Source of the DNA: Pseudomonas sichuanensis
GTDB taxonomy: Bacteria > Pseudomonadota > Gammaproteobacteria > Pseudomonadales > Pseudomonadaceae
Assembly (NCBI RefSeq): GCF_003231305.1
Contig: NZ_QKVM01000002.1
Span: 144,155 to 208,154 of the forward strand
Length of the DNA stretch: 64,000 nucleotides
Reading direction: 5' to 3'
A program made the position numbers and the translations under genes. Below the pieces are notes generated by a model. It had not been told where the DNA came from. It searched no databases and worked only from the letters and a program-made list of their open reading frames with translations. Of the stretch, positions 35,296 through 44,456 are shown one piece after another; the stretch's first letter is position 1; the number at the start of each line of letters is the position of its first letter.

Positions 35296-35301
35296 GGGCC
35301 T

Positions 35302-35372
35302 CATCGCTGGCAAGCCAGCTCCCACAGTTGACGGCGATCGCAGTCATTGTGGGAGCCGGCTTGCCGGCGATG
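35302..35372. repeat. REP-like pair, GCTGGC/GCCGGC core type
   Basis: TCATCGCTGGCAAGCCAGC and GCCGGCTTGCCGGCGATGA form inverted arms with slightly different cores that still fold. It follows the LysR gene. Confidence 0.85.
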
Positions 35373-35390
35373 AGGGCGGCACCGACAACA

Positions 35391-35424
35391 AAAAACCCGA
35401 TGCCAGTCTCCCGGCATCGGGTTT
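35391..35424. terminator. Terminator between the LysR gene and aroP
   Basis: AAACCCGATGCC and GGCATCGGGTTT pair around a short loop, with an A run on one side (T on the minus strand). It serves aroP and probably the LysR gene. Confidence 0.85.
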
Positions 35425-35443
35425 GTTCAACCAGCCTCAGCGC

Positions 35444-36862
35444 TTACTTGGCGACAGTGCCAGCCGCACCGTTGGCCTGCGAGCCACGCTTGCTCTTGAG
35501 CATGTAGGCCACATACATCACCACCAGCCACACCGGCATCGCATACACCGACACCTGAATGCCCGGGATCTGCAGCATGATGCCCAGGATCAGCACCACG
35601 AACGCCAGCACCACATAGTTGCCGTAGGGGTACCACAGCGCCTTGAACAGCGGCTTCTGGCCGGTACGGTCGAGGTGCTGACGGAACTTCAGGTGCGAGT
35701 AGCTGATCATCGCCCAGTTGATCACCAGGGTCGCCACCACCAGCGACATCAGCAGCTCCAGGGCATTCTGCGGCATCAGGTAGTTGAGCAGCACCGCGAT
35801 CAGGGTCACGGCCGCCGACACCAGGATCGAACGCACCGGCACACCGCGCTTGTCCACCTTGGCCAGGGCCGCCGGGGCATCGCCCTGCTCGGCCATGCCC
35901 AGCAGCATACGGGCGTTGCAGTAGGTGCCGCTGTTGTACACCGACAGTGCCGCGGTCAGTACCACGAAGTTCAGCAGGTGCGCGGCCACGTCACTGCCCA
36001 GCAGCGAGAACACCTGGACGAACGGGCTGCTGCCATAGCTGCCACCGGAGGCGTCGATGCTGGCGACCAGGGTGTCCCATGGCGTCAGCGACAGCAGCAC
36101 GACCAGGGCACCGACGTAGAAGATCAGGATGCGGTAGATGACCTGGTTGATGGCCTTGGGGATCACGGTCTTCGGCTTGTCGGCCTCGGCAGCGGTGAAG
36201 CCGAGCATTTCCAGGCCACCGAAGGAGAACATGATGAACGCCAGGGCCATCACCAGGCCGCTGACCCCATTGGGGAAGAAGCCGCCGTGGGCCCACAGGT
36301 TGGTGACCGTAGCCTCAGGGCCACCGCTACCGCTGGTCAGCAGGTAGGCACCCAGGCCGATCATGCCGACGATGGCGGCCACCTTGATGATGGCGAACCA
36401 GAACTCGGCCTCGCCGAAGAACTTCACGTTCATCAGGTTGATGGCGTTGATCAGCAGGAAGAACCCTGCCGCAGTGACCCAGGTCGGGATCTCCGGCCAC
36501 CAGTAATGGACGTACTTACCCACCGCCGACAGTTCCGACATGCCGACCAGGATGTACAGCACCCAGCAGTTCCAGCCCGACAGGAAGCCGGCGAAACCGC
36601 CCCAGTACTTGTGCGCGAAGTGGCTGAAGGAACCGGCCACCGGCTCTTCGACGATCATCTCGCCCAGTTGGCGCATGATCATGAAGGCAATGAAGCCGCA
36701 GATGGCGTAGCCGAGGATCATCGACGGACCCGCGGATTTCATCACGCCGGCCGAGCCGAGGAACAATCCGGTGCCGATGGCGCCGCCCAGGGCGATCAGC
36801 TGGATATGGCGGTTCTTCAAGCCACGCTTGAGCTCGCCAGACTGTGAGTTATGTCCACTCAT
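35444..36862 (-). CDS. aroP: AroP-type aromatic amino acid permease
   Basis: This 472-residue protein has the APC/AAT family start LKNRHIQLIALGGAIGTGLFLG and twelve membrane helices. The sequence through YCNARMLLGMAEQGDAP matches the AroP/PheP group. It is a proton symporter for Phe, Tyr and Trp. AGGTGA lies 7 bp before the ATG. A TyrR-like palindrome about 500 bp upstream and the nearby phh genes fit control by PhhR, though that is inferred. Confidence 0.9.
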   Translation of the reverse strand: MSGHNSQSGELKRGLKNRHIQLIALGGAIGTGLFLGSAGVMKSAGPSMILGYAICGFIAFMIMRQLGEMIVEEPVAGSFSHFAHKYWGGFAGFLSGWNCWVLYILVGMSELSAVGKYVHYWWPEIPTWVTAAGFFLLINAINLMNVKFFGEAEFWFAIIKVAAIVGMIGLGAYLLTSGSGGPEATVTNLWAHGGFFPNGVSGLVMALAFIMFSFGGLEMLGFTAAEADKPKTVIPKAINQVIYRILIFYVGALVVLLSLTPWDTLVASIDASGGSYGSSPFVQVFSLLGSDVAAHLLNFVVLTAALSVYNSGTYCNARMLLGMAEQGDAPAALAKVDKRGVPVRSILVSAAVTLIAVLLNYLMPQNALELLMSLVVATLVINWAMISYSHLKFRQHLDRTGQKPLFKALWYPYGNYVVLAFVVLILGIMLQIPGIQVSVYAMPVWLVVMYVAYMLKSKRGSQANGAAGTVAK

Positions 36863-37460
36863 GAACGAAGTCACCTGCTTGTTTTTATCTGTGACGGAAT
36901 CGGACCCACCGCGCTCGTGGCGCAGCGGAATGGGCAAGGTGGTTACCTTGGGTTCTTGGACGGGTCTGTCGCGGTGGGCACAGGGGCCCAGGGCGAATCA
37001 ACCGGGTGTCAGCAAGAGTGCGCGGTACGCAAGGGGGTCACAGGTAAAACGCGGCGCATTGTATACCCCTGCAAACGCGCAGGCGTCAACGCGTTGCATC
37101 GTTTCCTGTGGAAAAAACGCAGCGGTCCTGGGGCGAAGGCCTGAAAAGGCGGAGTGATCGGCGTACATGGCGCCTCCATTTGTTGTTTTGTTACCGGGCT
37201 CTTTGGCCAGGCGTTGCACACGGCAATGGCGCTATATCAACGTGTGGCCAGGGTTTGGACAAGGGGGCGGATCGAGGCCGGAAGGCTCTGGAATGGCGGG
37301 CGCGGCAAGTTCTGTTTACAGCGGTAGGAAAAATCGAGTTTGGCCGGGAATTTTGCCGCGATTCGTACAATTTTCTTTACAAGGCGGTTCAAAAACTTTC
37401 CAAAACCTAAAGAAATTTCTTTTGAATCAGCTATTTGGGCCAGTTTGCAGCCCTGCACCC
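36863..37460. other. Long upstream region of aroP
   Basis: About 600 bp without a gene. Two plus-strand frames (37108, 37167) lack ribosome sites and protein character. The stretch 37310-37430 is A/T-rich and contains the PhhR-like site. The 37020-37190 stretch is ordinary intergenic sequence. Confidence 0.4.
37364..37381. promoter_or_regulatory. Candidate PhhR/TyrR box upstream of aroP
   Basis: CGTACA-N6-TTTACA matches the recalled TGTAAA-N6-TTTACA pattern at ten of twelve positions. It lies about 500 bp upstream of aroP, distant for a simple promoter, so a long leader or chance must be considered. Confidence 0.4.
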
Positions 37461-37577
37461 TGTAGGAGCGGCCTTGCGCCGCGAAAGGGTCGCGCAGCGG
37501 CCCCAGGATCTTAGGTAGCTTCAAAATTGCTGGGGCCGCTTTGCGGCCCCATCGCGGCACAAGGCCGCTCCTGCAGG
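37461..37577. repeat. REP-like pair, GCGGCCTTGCGCCGC type
   Basis: TGTAGGAGCGGCCTTGCGCC and its inverted partner GCGGCACAAGGCCGCTCC enclose an inner hairpin GGGGCCGCTTTGCGGCCCC. This is a fourth core type, with TAGGAGC instead of GGGAGC. Confidence 0.85.
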
Positions 37578-37600
37578 GCCCGCGCCAATTCGCCGGGCAC

Positions 37601-37627
37601 AAAAAAGCCAGCCCGATGGCTGGCTCT
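37601..37627 (-). terminator. rluB terminator
   Basis: On the minus strand GAGCCAGCC, loop ATC, GGGCTGGCTTTTTT: a 9-bp stem with a run of six T, 18 bp after the rluB stop. Confidence 0.9.
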
Positions 37628-37644
37628 TTCGCTACACGGGCCGA

Positions 37645-38709
37645 TCAGCCACGCGGCTTGCCGCGACCACGGCCGGCCGGCTTGTCACCGTCCGGGCGGG
37701 CGGGACGCTTGCGCATGTCACTCGGACGCTCGGCCACCGCGCTGCCACGGTTGCCTTTGCGCGGCGCAGCCTCTTCACGCGGCGCACGCGCCGGGCGCTC
37801 GGCCTGAGCTTCGCCGGCCGGGCGCAGGGTGCGCACGCGCTCGCCACGGCCCAATGGGCGGGTCGACTTGCGCTGCATGCGCTCCATCTTGTCCTTGGCC
37901 TTGAGGTTCAGCGTTGGCAGAGCCACCGGCTGCAGGCCCACTTCGGCGGCCAGGATATCGATCTCGCCCTGGCTCATTTCGCGCCAGCGGCCCATCGGCA
38001 GGTCGGAGTTGAGGAACACCGGGCCAAAGCGCACGCGCTTCAGGCGGCTGACCACCACACCTTGCGACTCCCACAGGCGACGCACTTCACGGTTACGGCC
38101 TTCCATCACCACGCAGTGGTACCAGTGGTTGAAGCCTTCACCACCCGGGGCCTTCTGGATGTCGGTGAACTTGGCCGGGCCGTCCTCGAGCATCACGCCA
38201 GCCTTGAGGCGCTCGACCATGTCGTCGTCGACCTCACCGCGCACGCGCACGGCGTACTCGCGGTCCATCTCGTAGGACGGGTGCATCAGGCGGTTGGCCA
38301 GCTCACCGTCGGTGGTGAACAGCAACAGGCCGGTGGTGTTGATGTCCAGACGGCCGATGTTGATCCAGCGGCCCTCTTTCGGACGCGGCAGGCGGTCGAA
38401 TACGGTCGGGCGGCCTTCCGGGTCGTCACGGGTGCAGATTTCGCCGTCGGGCTTGTTGTACATGATCACGCGGCGGGTCGCTTCGGCGGCCTCGACGCGC
38501 TTGATCAGCTTGCCGTCAACGGTGATGGCGTCGTGCAGGTCGACGCGCAGGCCCAGGGTGGCCTCGACACCGTTGACCTTGATGCGGCCCTGGCTGATCC
38601 AGGCCTCGACGTCACGACGCGAGCCCACGCCGATACGCGCCAGCACTTTCTGCAGCTTTTCGCCGGACGGAGGGGTAGGTTGTTGGTCCTGCAGGTCTTG
38701 CTCACTCAT
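37645..38709 (-). CDS. rluB: 23S rRNA pseudouridine(2605) synthase RluB
   Basis: This 354-residue protein has an S4 RNA-binding domain (EKLQKVLARIGVGSRRDVEA) and an RsuA-type catalytic domain with the active-site Asp in IGRLDINTTGLLL. Residues from about 270 on form a disordered, Arg/Lys/Gly/Pro-rich tail. It makes pseudouridine 2605 in 23S rRNA. The start MSEQDLQDQQ was chosen; the frame upstream is not coding-like. It is transcribed after scpB/scpA with a REP pair between. Confidence 0.92.
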   Translation of the reverse strand: MSEQDLQDQQPTPPSGEKLQKVLARIGVGSRRDVEAWISQGRIKVNGVEATLGLRVDLHDAITVDGKLIKRVEAAEATRRVIMYNKPDGEICTRDDPEGRPTVFDRLPRPKEGRWINIGRLDINTTGLLLFTTDGELANRLMHPSYEMDREYAVRVRGEVDDDMVERLKAGVMLEDGPAKFTDIQKAPGGEGFNHWYHCVVMEGRNREVRRLWESQGVVVSRLKRVRFGPVFLNSDLPMGRWREMSQGEIDILAAEVGLQPVALPTLNLKAKDKMERMQRKSTRPLGRGERVRTLRPAGEAQAERPARAPREEAAPRKGNRGSAVAERPSDMRKRPARPDGDKPAGRGRGKPRG

Positions 38710-38868
38710 CTGGGCACCTCCCGGTGTATTAGTGAAAGCGGTTTTTGGCGACGGATGCGCCAAAGGGGCGCGCATCATACGCGGTTCGGCGCGGGAACGC
38801 ACTGGAGGGTAGGCTGTTTTTTGAGGTTGGGGAGCGCTTTCTGCCAGATGGCACTTCATTGCTCGCGC

Positions 38869-38944
38869 CGGCCCTTTCGCGGGTAAACCCGCTCCCACAG
38901 GATTACTGCTGCTGTGGGAGCGGGTTTACCCGCGAAGAGGCCGG
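38869..38944. repeat. Canonical P. putida REP pair
   Basis: CCGGCCCTTTCGCGGGTAAA and its partner TTTACCCGCGAAGAGGCCGG, with GCTCCCAC leads, in the 254-bp gap between scpB and rluB. Confidence 0.9.
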
Positions 38945-38963
38945 CGCAGCAAACGCATGGACA

Positions 38964-39722
38964 TCAGGGCTCCAGCCTGGCTTGCGCTTCAGGCTCTTCG
39001 CGCAAATCATCGAAGTCAGTCTTGAGCCCCTCTTCCATCGCATCCAGCTCCACCAGCAGCGAGCGGAAGCTGGTTTCATCCTTCGGCGCTGGCGCTTCAC
39101 CCTCCTCGCCCAGGCTGGCATCGGCCAAGGCCTGCAGGTGCGCGGGCACCGGCGCTTCGTCCGGGTCGTCGAGTGGCGCCTCCGACTCCAGCTCACGCAA
39201 CTCGGCCAGCGCCGGGAGCTGATCGAGGCTCTTGAGGTTGAAGTGATCGAGGAATGCCTTGGTGGTGGCGAACATGGCCGGCCGCCCGGGCACCTCACGG
39301 TAACCGACGATACGGATCCACTCACGCTCCATCAGGGTCTTGATGATGTTGCTGTTCACCGCCACCCCCCGCACATCCTCGATCTCGCCGCGGGTAATGG
39401 GCTGGCGATAGGCGATCAGCGCAAGGGTTTCAAGCAAGGCACGGGAATAGCGCTGCGGGCGCTCTTCCCATAGGCGGCCGACCCAAGGCGCATAGCTTTC
39501 GCGGATCTGCAGGCGGTAACCGGTGGCCACCTCTTTGAGCTCGAAGGCGCGGCCATTGCAAGACTTGCCGAGCACCTCCAGGGCTTTCTTGAAGACAGCC
39601 GGCGCCGGGCGCTCGGCCTCTTCGAACAGTTCGTACAGGCGCTCGAGGGATTGCGGCTTGCCCGAGGCGAGCAGGAAAGCCTCGATCAGCGACGCGAGTT
39701 CACGGGGTTCGTTCAGGTTCAT
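38964..39722 (-). CDS. scpB: Segregation and condensation protein ScpB
   Basis: This 252-residue protein has two winged-helix domains (LIEAFLLASGKPQSLERL and LIAYRQPITRGEIEDVRG) and a long acidic C-terminal tail. It joins ScpA and SMC in the condensin-like complex. It lies 12 bp after scpA, same strand. Confidence 0.95.
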   Translation of the reverse strand: MNLNEPRELASLIEAFLLASGKPQSLERLYELFEEAERPAPAVFKKALEVLGKSCNGRAFELKEVATGYRLQIRESYAPWVGRLWEERPQRYSRALLETLALIAYRQPITRGEIEDVRGVAVNSNIIKTLMEREWIRIVGYREVPGRPAMFATTKAFLDHFNLKSLDQLPALAELRELESEAPLDDPDEAPVPAHLQALADASLGEEGEAPAPKDETSFRSLLVELDAMEEGLKTDFDDLREEPEAQARLEP

Positions 39723-39734
39723 GGGGTCGTCAGG

Positions 39735-40562
39735 TCACTCTGCCCGGGCGCGGACGTGGATCGGGGCGAAAGCCTCATTTTGCACCAGTTCGATCAGTGA
39801 TTCCTTCACCAGCTCAAGAATCGCCATGAAGGTCACCACCACTCCGAGCTTGCCTTCCTCGGCGCTGAACAGCTCGACGAAGGGCACGAACTCGCCACCC
39901 TTCAGGCGCTCTAGCACCTGGCTCATGCGCTCGCGGGTGGACAGCGTCTCGCGGGTGATCTGGTGGCTTTCGAACAAGTCGTTGCGGCGCATGACCTCGG
40001 CCATGGACAGCAGGATTTCTTCCAGGGCCACATCGGGCAGCAGCTTGCGTACCTTGGCCTGGGGCGCATCCAGCTGCGGCACCAGCACTTCACGGCCAAC
40101 CCGTGGCAACTCATCGATACCTTCGGCAGCAGCCTTGAAGCGCTCGTACTCCTGCAGGCGGCGGATCAGCTCGGCGCGCGGGTCGCCCTCTTCCTCCTCC
40201 ACTTCGGCCGAACGCGGCAGCAGCATGCGCGACTTGATCTCGGCGAGCATCGCAGCCATCACCAGGTACTCGGCGGCCAGCTCCAGGCGCACGTTCTTCA
40301 TCAGCTCGACATAGCTCATGTACTGGCGGGTGATTTCTGCCACCGGGATATCGAGGATGTCGACGTTCTGCTTGCGAATCAGGTACAGCAGCAGGTCCAG
40401 CGGGCCTTCGAAGGCTTCGAGGAAGACCTCCAGGGCGTCCGGAGGGATGTACAGATCAACCGGCAGCTCGGTCAGGGCTTCGCCATAGACCAGGGCCAAT
40501 TGCAGCTGGAAAGGCGTCTCGGCCTCGCTGGCCGGCGCCTCGGGCGCTTGCACCTGGCTCAC
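39735..40562 (-). CDS. scpA: Segregation and condensation protein ScpA
   Basis: This 275-residue kleisin has the family core FEGPLDLLLYLIRKQNVDIL and a helical middle, ending in a winged helix. It bridges the SMC heads. The ATG overlaps the yciO TGA by 4 bp; a leading 40 residues precede the core, a normal Pseudomonas feature. No smc is in the window, as usual. Confidence 0.95.
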   Translation of the reverse strand: MSQVQAPEAPASEAETPFQLQLALVYGEALTELPVDLYIPPDALEVFLEAFEGPLDLLLYLIRKQNVDILDIPVAEITRQYMSYVELMKNVRLELAAEYLVMAAMLAEIKSRMLLPRSAEVEEEEGDPRAELIRRLQEYERFKAAAEGIDELPRVGREVLVPQLDAPQAKVRKLLPDVALEEILLSMAEVMRRNDLFESHQITRETLSTRERMSQVLERLKGGEFVPFVELFSAEEGKLGVVVTFMAILELVKESLIELVQNEAFAPIHVRARAE

Positions 40563-41188
40563 GCGCTGGCCAGGAACGGCGCAGGGTCACCGCACCCTTC
40601 GCGGATCAGCTCGGGCTCATCGCCGGTCAGGTCGATCACCGTGGACGCCTTCAAGTCGCCAAAGCCACCGTCGACGATCAGGTCGACATGGTGCTCCAGG
40701 CGCTGGCGAATCTCGTACGGATCGGTCATGGGGTCTTCATCGCCCGGCAGGATCAGGCTCACGCTCATCAAAGGCTCGCCGAGCTCTTCAAGCAGCGCCA
40801 GGACGATCGGGTTGGACGGCACGCGCAGGCCGATGGTGCGGCGCTTTTCGTGCAGCAGCAGGCGTGGCACTTCGCGGGTGGCATTGAGGATGAAGGTGTA
40901 AGGGCCTGGGACATGGGCCTTGAGCAGGCGGAACGTCGCCGTGTCGATCTTGGCGAAGGTGCCCATCTGCGACAGGTCGCAACACAGCAGGGTGAAGTTG
41001 TGATTCTTGTCCAGCTGGCGCAGGCGGCGGACACGCTCGATGGCGTTCTTGTCGCCGATCTGGCAGCCCAGCGCATAAGCCGAATCGGTGGGATAGACCA
41101 CCACACCACCCTTGCGGATGATTTCGACGGCCTGCTTGATCAGCCGCGCCTGCGGGTTTTCCGCATGAATCTGGAAAAATTGGCTCAC
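40559..41188 (-). CDS. yciO: YciO, YrdC/Sua5-family protein (threonylcarbamoyladenosine-synthase-like)
   Basis: This 209-residue YrdC-domain protein has the ATP/threonine segment GGVVVYPTDSAYALGC. A GTG start (VSQFFQIHAENPQA) with upstream AGGACGAC matches the E. coli YciO start; an ATG 36 bp upstream would overlap the next gene. The family adds threonylcarbamoyl to AMP for tRNA t6A, but the main enzyme is TsaC, and the YciO branch may have a different or auxiliary role. It is translationally coupled to scpA. Confidence 0.9.
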   Translation of the reverse strand: MSQFFQIHAENPQARLIKQAVEIIRKGGVVVYPTDSAYALGCQIGDKNAIERVRRLRQLDKNHNFTLLCCDLSQMGTFAKIDTATFRLLKAHVPGPYTFILNATREVPRLLLHEKRRTIGLRVPSNPIVLALLEELGEPLMSVSLILPGDEDPMTDPYEIRQRLEHHVDLIVDGGFGDLKASTVIDLTGDEPELIREGCGDPAPFLASA

Positions 41189-41201
41189 GAAGTCGTCCTG
41201 T

Positions 41202-42062
41202 TCATACCGCCATAGGCTGTTCATGTCGGAATCGGCGCCACAGGGGTGGCAGGTCCTCAGGCAATGGCCGATAGGCACCGATCTCGCCCCAGGTGCCGGG
41301 GCCGTGGAAATCACTGCCAGCGCTTGCCAGCAGGCCGAACTCACGGGTGAGGATGGACATCGTTCCCACCTGCTCGGGCGGCATCATCCCATTGACCACT
41401 TCCAGTGCCTGCCCACCTGCCTGAATATAGTCGGCAATCAGCCGTCTGCGCTTGCTGCGGGTCAGTTCGTAGTGCATGGGATGGGCCAGGCTCACCCACG
41501 CATTGGACTGGCGCAGCGTGGCGACGGTTTCCTCGAGTGTCGGCCAGTGCAACTTGACGTCACCGAGCTTGCCGGCGCCCAGCCACTTGCGAAACGCTTC
41601 GCCGCGGTCCTTGACGAAGCCTGCGCGCACCATGAACTCGGCGAAATGCGGGCGTGCCGGGGCGTTGCCGCTGTCGCCCAGTTCCTGCTGCACCGCCCGC
41701 GCACCGTCGAGCGCCCCGGGCATGCCCTTGGCGGCCAGCTTGCGATCGATCTCTTCGGCGCGCAGCCAGCGGCCACGGTGGAGGTTTTCGATGGCTTCGA
41801 GCAACGGCGGTGCATCGAGGGGGAAGTCGTAGCCCAGCACATGGATGGTCGCGCCGCCCCAGGTGCACGACAGCTCAACGCCACTGACCCAGTGCATGCC
41901 ATTGTCGAGGCAGGCCTGGCGGGCCTCGGACAGCCCCTCGAGGGTGTCGTGGTCGGTGAGCGACAAGGTCCGCACCCCATGCTCATGGGCCCGGGCGACC
42001 AGTGCCGTGGGCGACAGGGCGCCGTCGGAGGCCGTGCTGTGACAGTGCAGATCAACATTCAT
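41202..42062 (-). CDS. rnm: PHP-domain 5'-3' exoribonuclease RNase AM (YciV/TrpH)
   Basis: This 286-residue PHP phosphoesterase has the metal motifs [27 protein letters not shown] and the late [13 protein letters not shown]. The E. coli homologue trims 5' ends of rRNAs and removes 3',5'-bisphosphate nucleotides. It lies 13 bp upstream of yciO on the same strand and divergent from yciB over only 67 bp. Confidence 0.92.
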   Translation of the reverse strand: MNVDLHCHSTASDGALSPTALVARAHEHGVRTLSLTDHDTLEGLSEARQACLDNGMHWVSGVELSCTWGGATIHVLGYDFPLDAPPLLEAIENLHRGRWLRAEEIDRKLAAKGMPGALDGARAVQQELGDSGNAPARPHFAEFMVRAGFVKDRGEAFRKWLGAGKLGDVKLHWPTLEETVATLRQSNAWVSLAHPMHYELTRSKRRRLIADYIQAGGQALEVVNGMMPPEQVGTMSILTREFGLLASAGSDFHGPGTWGEIGAYRPLPEDLPPLWRRFRHEQPMAV

Positions 42063-42129
42063 GGTGGAGCGCTTTCGCCGGAATCGATGTTTGTTATTAT
42101 GCCGTCACATCCCGCTTCTGGCTGCCACT

Positions 42130-42726
42130 GTGAAACAATTCATCGATTTCATCCCGCTGCTGCTGTTCTTCATCGTCTACAAACTGGACCCGCGCCCGGT
42201 CGAATTCGCAGGCCACAGCTTTGAATTCGGCGGTATCTACAGCGCCACGGCGATGCTTATCCTCAGTTCGCTGGTGGTTTACGGCGCGCTGTTCCTGCGC
42301 CACCGCAAGCTCGAGAAAGGCCAGTTGCTGACCCTGGTCGCCTGCCTGGTGTTCGGTGGCCTGACCCTGGCCTTCCACAGCGAAACCTTCCTCAAGTGGA
42401 AGGCGCCGGTGGTCAACTGGCTGTTTGCCCTGGCCTTCGCCGGCAGCCACTTCATCGGTGACCGGGTGCTGATCAAACGCATCATGGGCCACGCACTGAC
42501 ACTTCCAGAAACAGTCTGGACCCGCCTGAACCTGGCATGGATCGTCTTCTTCCTGGTCTGCGGCGCCGCCAACCTGTTCGTCGCCTTCACCTTCCAGGCC
42601 TTCTGGGTCGACTTCAAGGTGTTCGGCAGCCTGGGCATGACCGTGATCTTCCTGGTGGCGCAAGGCGTCTACCTCTCGCGCCACCTGCACGACACCGACC
42701 CCTCCACTTCCAAACCCAAGGACTGA
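42130..42726 (+). CDS. yciB: Inner membrane septation protein YciB (IspZ)
   Basis: This 198-residue protein has five membrane helices. GTG start: [18 protein letters not shown] matches the family beginning; the ATG at 42061 would overlap the divergent gene. It is linked to cell envelope synthesis and septation. It lies 1 bp before yciI. Confidence 0.92.
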   Translation: MKQFIDFIPLLLFFIVYKLDPRPVEFAGHSFEFGGIYSATAMLILSSLVVYGALFLRHRKLEKGQLLTLVACLVFGGLTLAFHSETFLKWKAPVVNWLFALAFAGSHFIGDRVLIKRIMGHALTLPETVWTRLNLAWIVFFLVCGAANLFVAFTFQAFWVDFKVFGSLGMTVIFLVAQGVYLSRHLHDTDPSTSKPKD

Positions 42727-42727
42727 C

Positions 42728-43027
42728 ATGCTCTACGCCATCATCGCCAGCGACGTCGCGAACTCCCTGGAAAAACGCCTGGCTGCCCGCCCCGCCCACA
42801 TCGAGCGCCTGCAACAGCTCAAGGCCGAAGGCCGCGTGGTCCTGGCCGGCCCGCACCCGGCCATCGACAGCAACGACCCGGGCGCCGCCGGCTTCAGCGG
42901 CAGCCTGATCGTCGCCGAGTTCGAATCGCTGGCCGCCGCCCAGGCCTGGGCCGACGCCGACCCGTACATTGCCGCCGGTGTCTACGACAAGGTCGTGGTC
43001 AAGCCGTTCAAGCAGGTCCTGCCGTAA
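42728..43027 (+). CDS. yciI: YciI family protein
   Basis: This 99-residue ferredoxin-like alpha/beta protein starts [18 protein letters not shown] and has a conserved His/Asp pair in ARPAHIERL and ADADPY. Related proteins form dimers with a possible hydrolase or dehalogenase-like pocket; function is uncertain. Its start overlaps closely with the yciB stop, so it is co-transcribed. Confidence 0.9.
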   Translation: MLYAIIASDVANSLEKRLAARPAHIERLQQLKAEGRVVLAGPHPAIDSNDPGAAGFSGSLIVAEFESLAAAQAWADADPYIAAGVYDKVVVKPFKQVLP

Positions 43028-43061
43028 CAGGCTTTTGAGGAGTTGTTGTGGGTGCAGCTTC

Positions 43062-43131
43062 GTGGGAGCGGGCTTGCCCCGCGATTGCGCCAGTCCAAGC
43101 TATCGCTAGCGCGGGTCAAGCCCGCTCCCAC
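43062..43131. repeat. REP pair, GCGGGCTTGCCCCGC type (degenerate second arm)
   Basis: The first arm is normal; the second reads GCGGGTCAAGCCCGCTCC. It lies between yciI and the envelope-stress block. Confidence 0.88.
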
Positions 43132-43225
43132 GCAACTACTCCCAGCTACACCCCCGCGCTGCACTATTCATAAATTGCGACGACCGGCCGACAACCTCCT
43201 GAACCGACAAGAATCAGGAGTCCCA

Positions 43226-43618
43226 ATGCGTCAAGGTCCGATGTCCGTGCTGCTTTGCCTGTTGCTGCTATCCCCTTTCGCCGCGGCCGAACAGCCGTTG
43301 TCGCTGGAAGCCGGGGCGCGAATCACCGAACTGCAGCAGCGCCTGGAAGAGAGCGAGAAACAACGCACCCTGCTGGCCCAGCAGATGCAGAGCCAGGACA
43401 GCGAACGCGAGAGCGCCCAGCTGAGCCGCCTGCGCCAGGACAACCAGCGCCTGAAGCTGGCCATCAAGGAGCTGCAGGCCGGGGCCAATCCGGTGCAACG
43501 CCTGCTCACCGACCAGCAACAATGGTTCCTGATCGGTTCGGCCGTTGCACTGTTGTCGGTAGTCTGCGGTATCTTAGCCAGCGGCGGTCACAGACGACGC
43601 CGGCAATGGTTGAATTGA
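43226..43618 (+). CDS. Signal-peptide, coiled-coil, single-TM protein resembling the C-terminal part of YgiM/TIGR04211
   Basis: This 130-residue protein has a signal sequence (MRQGPMSVLLCLLLLSPFAAAE), a coiled coil (about 28-90, Gln/Glu/Arg/Leu-rich), one membrane helix (WFLIGSAVALLSVVCGIL) and a basic tail (GHRRRRQ). The coiled coil plus C-terminal helix look like YgiM-type SH3 proteins, but the SH3 domain is absent. It ends 7 bp before the cpxR-like gene, so a role in envelope sensing is plausible, not shown. An AGGAG site precedes the ATG. Confidence 0.8.
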   Translation: MRQGPMSVLLCLLLLSPFAAAEQPLSLEAGARITELQQRLEESEKQRTLLAQQMQSQDSERESAQLSRLRQDNQRLKLAIKELQAGANPVQRLLTDQQQWFLIGSAVALLSVVCGILASGGHRRRRQWLN

Positions 43619-43625
43619 GTGAGAC

Positions 43626-44303
43626 ATGAGCGAGCTGTTACTGATTGATGATGACCAGGAGCTGTGTGAGCTGCTTGGCAGCTGGCTTACCCAGGAAGGC
43701 TTTGAGGTGCGCGCCTGCCACGATGGCTTGAGTGCGCGCCAGGCCCTGGCCGCCCACGCTCCGGCAGCGGTGGTACTGGATGTGATGCTGCCCGACGGCA
43801 GCGGCCTGGAACTGCTCAAGCAGTTGCGCACCGAACACGCCGACCTGCCGGTGCTGATGCTCTCGGCCCGTGGCGAGCCGCTGGACCGCATCCTTGGCCT
43901 GGAGCTCGGCGCCGACGACTACCTGGCCAAACCCTGCGACCCCCGCGAGCTCACCGCTCGCCTGCGCGCGGTGCTGCGCCGCAGCCACCCCAGCGCGCCC
44001 ACTTCGCAGATCGAGGTCGGCGACATGGTCTTCAGCCCGGTGCGCGGCGTGGTCAGCATCGACCAGCGCGAGATGACCCTTACGCTGTCCGAGAGCCGTA
44101 TCCTCGAAGCCTTGCTGCGCCAGCCCGGTGAACCGCTGGACAAGCAGGAGCTGGCGCAGATCGGCCTGGGCCGCAAGCTCACCCTCTACGACCGCAGCCT
44201 GGACATGCATGTCAGCAACCTGCGCAAGAAGATCGGCCCACACGCCGACGGTCGCCCACGCATCGTCGCGCTGCGTAGCCGCGGTTACTACTACAGCCTC
44301 TGA
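43626..44303 (+). CDS. cpxR: CpxR-like response regulator (OmpR family)
   Basis: This 225-residue protein has a receiver domain with acidic pocket DDD (8-10), phosphoacceptor Asp52 (VLDVMLPDGSG), conserved Ser near 80 and Lys in YLAKPCDP, followed by a winged-helix DNA-binding domain (EVGDMVFSPVRGVV... RSRGYYYSL). It is the partner of the kinase at 45038, from which a REP pair and the spy-like gene separate it. The gene order resembles P. aeruginosa PA3204-PA3206 (recalled). Confidence 0.9.
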   Translation: MSELLLIDDDQELCELLGSWLTQEGFEVRACHDGLSARQALAAHAPAAVVLDVMLPDGSGLELLKQLRTEHADLPVLMLSARGEPLDRILGLELGADDYLAKPCDPRELTARLRAVLRRSHPSAPTSQIEVGDMVFSPVRGVVSIDQREMTLTLSESRILEALLRQPGEPLDKQELAQIGLGRKLTLYDRSLDMHVSNLRKKIGPHADGRPRIVALRSRGYYYSL

Positions 44304-44330
44304 CAGGATTCACCGTGAGGGCGGCGGTGC

Positions 44331-44431
44331 GTGGGAGCGGGCTTGCCCCGCGATGGCGTCGGCGCAACCGCCCAGGTTTCCCTGCTGATGCTATCGCGGG
44401 GCAAGTCGCAGCGGCGCACCACCGCTCCCAC
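44331..44431. repeat. REP pair whose second arm carries an internal insertion
   Basis: The first arm is of GCGGGCTTGCCCCGC type. The second, read on the minus strand, is GTGGGAGCGG, then 16 nt TGGTGCGCCGCTGCGA, then CTTGCCCCGCGAT. The same insertion point is used at 52785-52823. Confidence 0.85.
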
Positions 44432-44456
44432 GCGGCGCCCAGTGGCATCTTTGATC

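Noticed and set aside
37108..37514. Two overlapping ORFs upstream of aroP
   Set aside because: Composition is not protein-like, there are no initiation signals and the second runs into a REP-like repeat.
40559..41224. ATG at 41224 as the start of yciO
   Set aside because: It would overlap the RNase AM gene by 23 bp, and the family begins at the GTG-coded VSQFFQIH segment, which has its own AGGA site.
42061..42726. ATG at 42061 as the start of yciB
   Set aside because: It would begin inside the divergent gene; family proteins begin with the [10 protein letters not shown] segment preceded by GTG at 42130.
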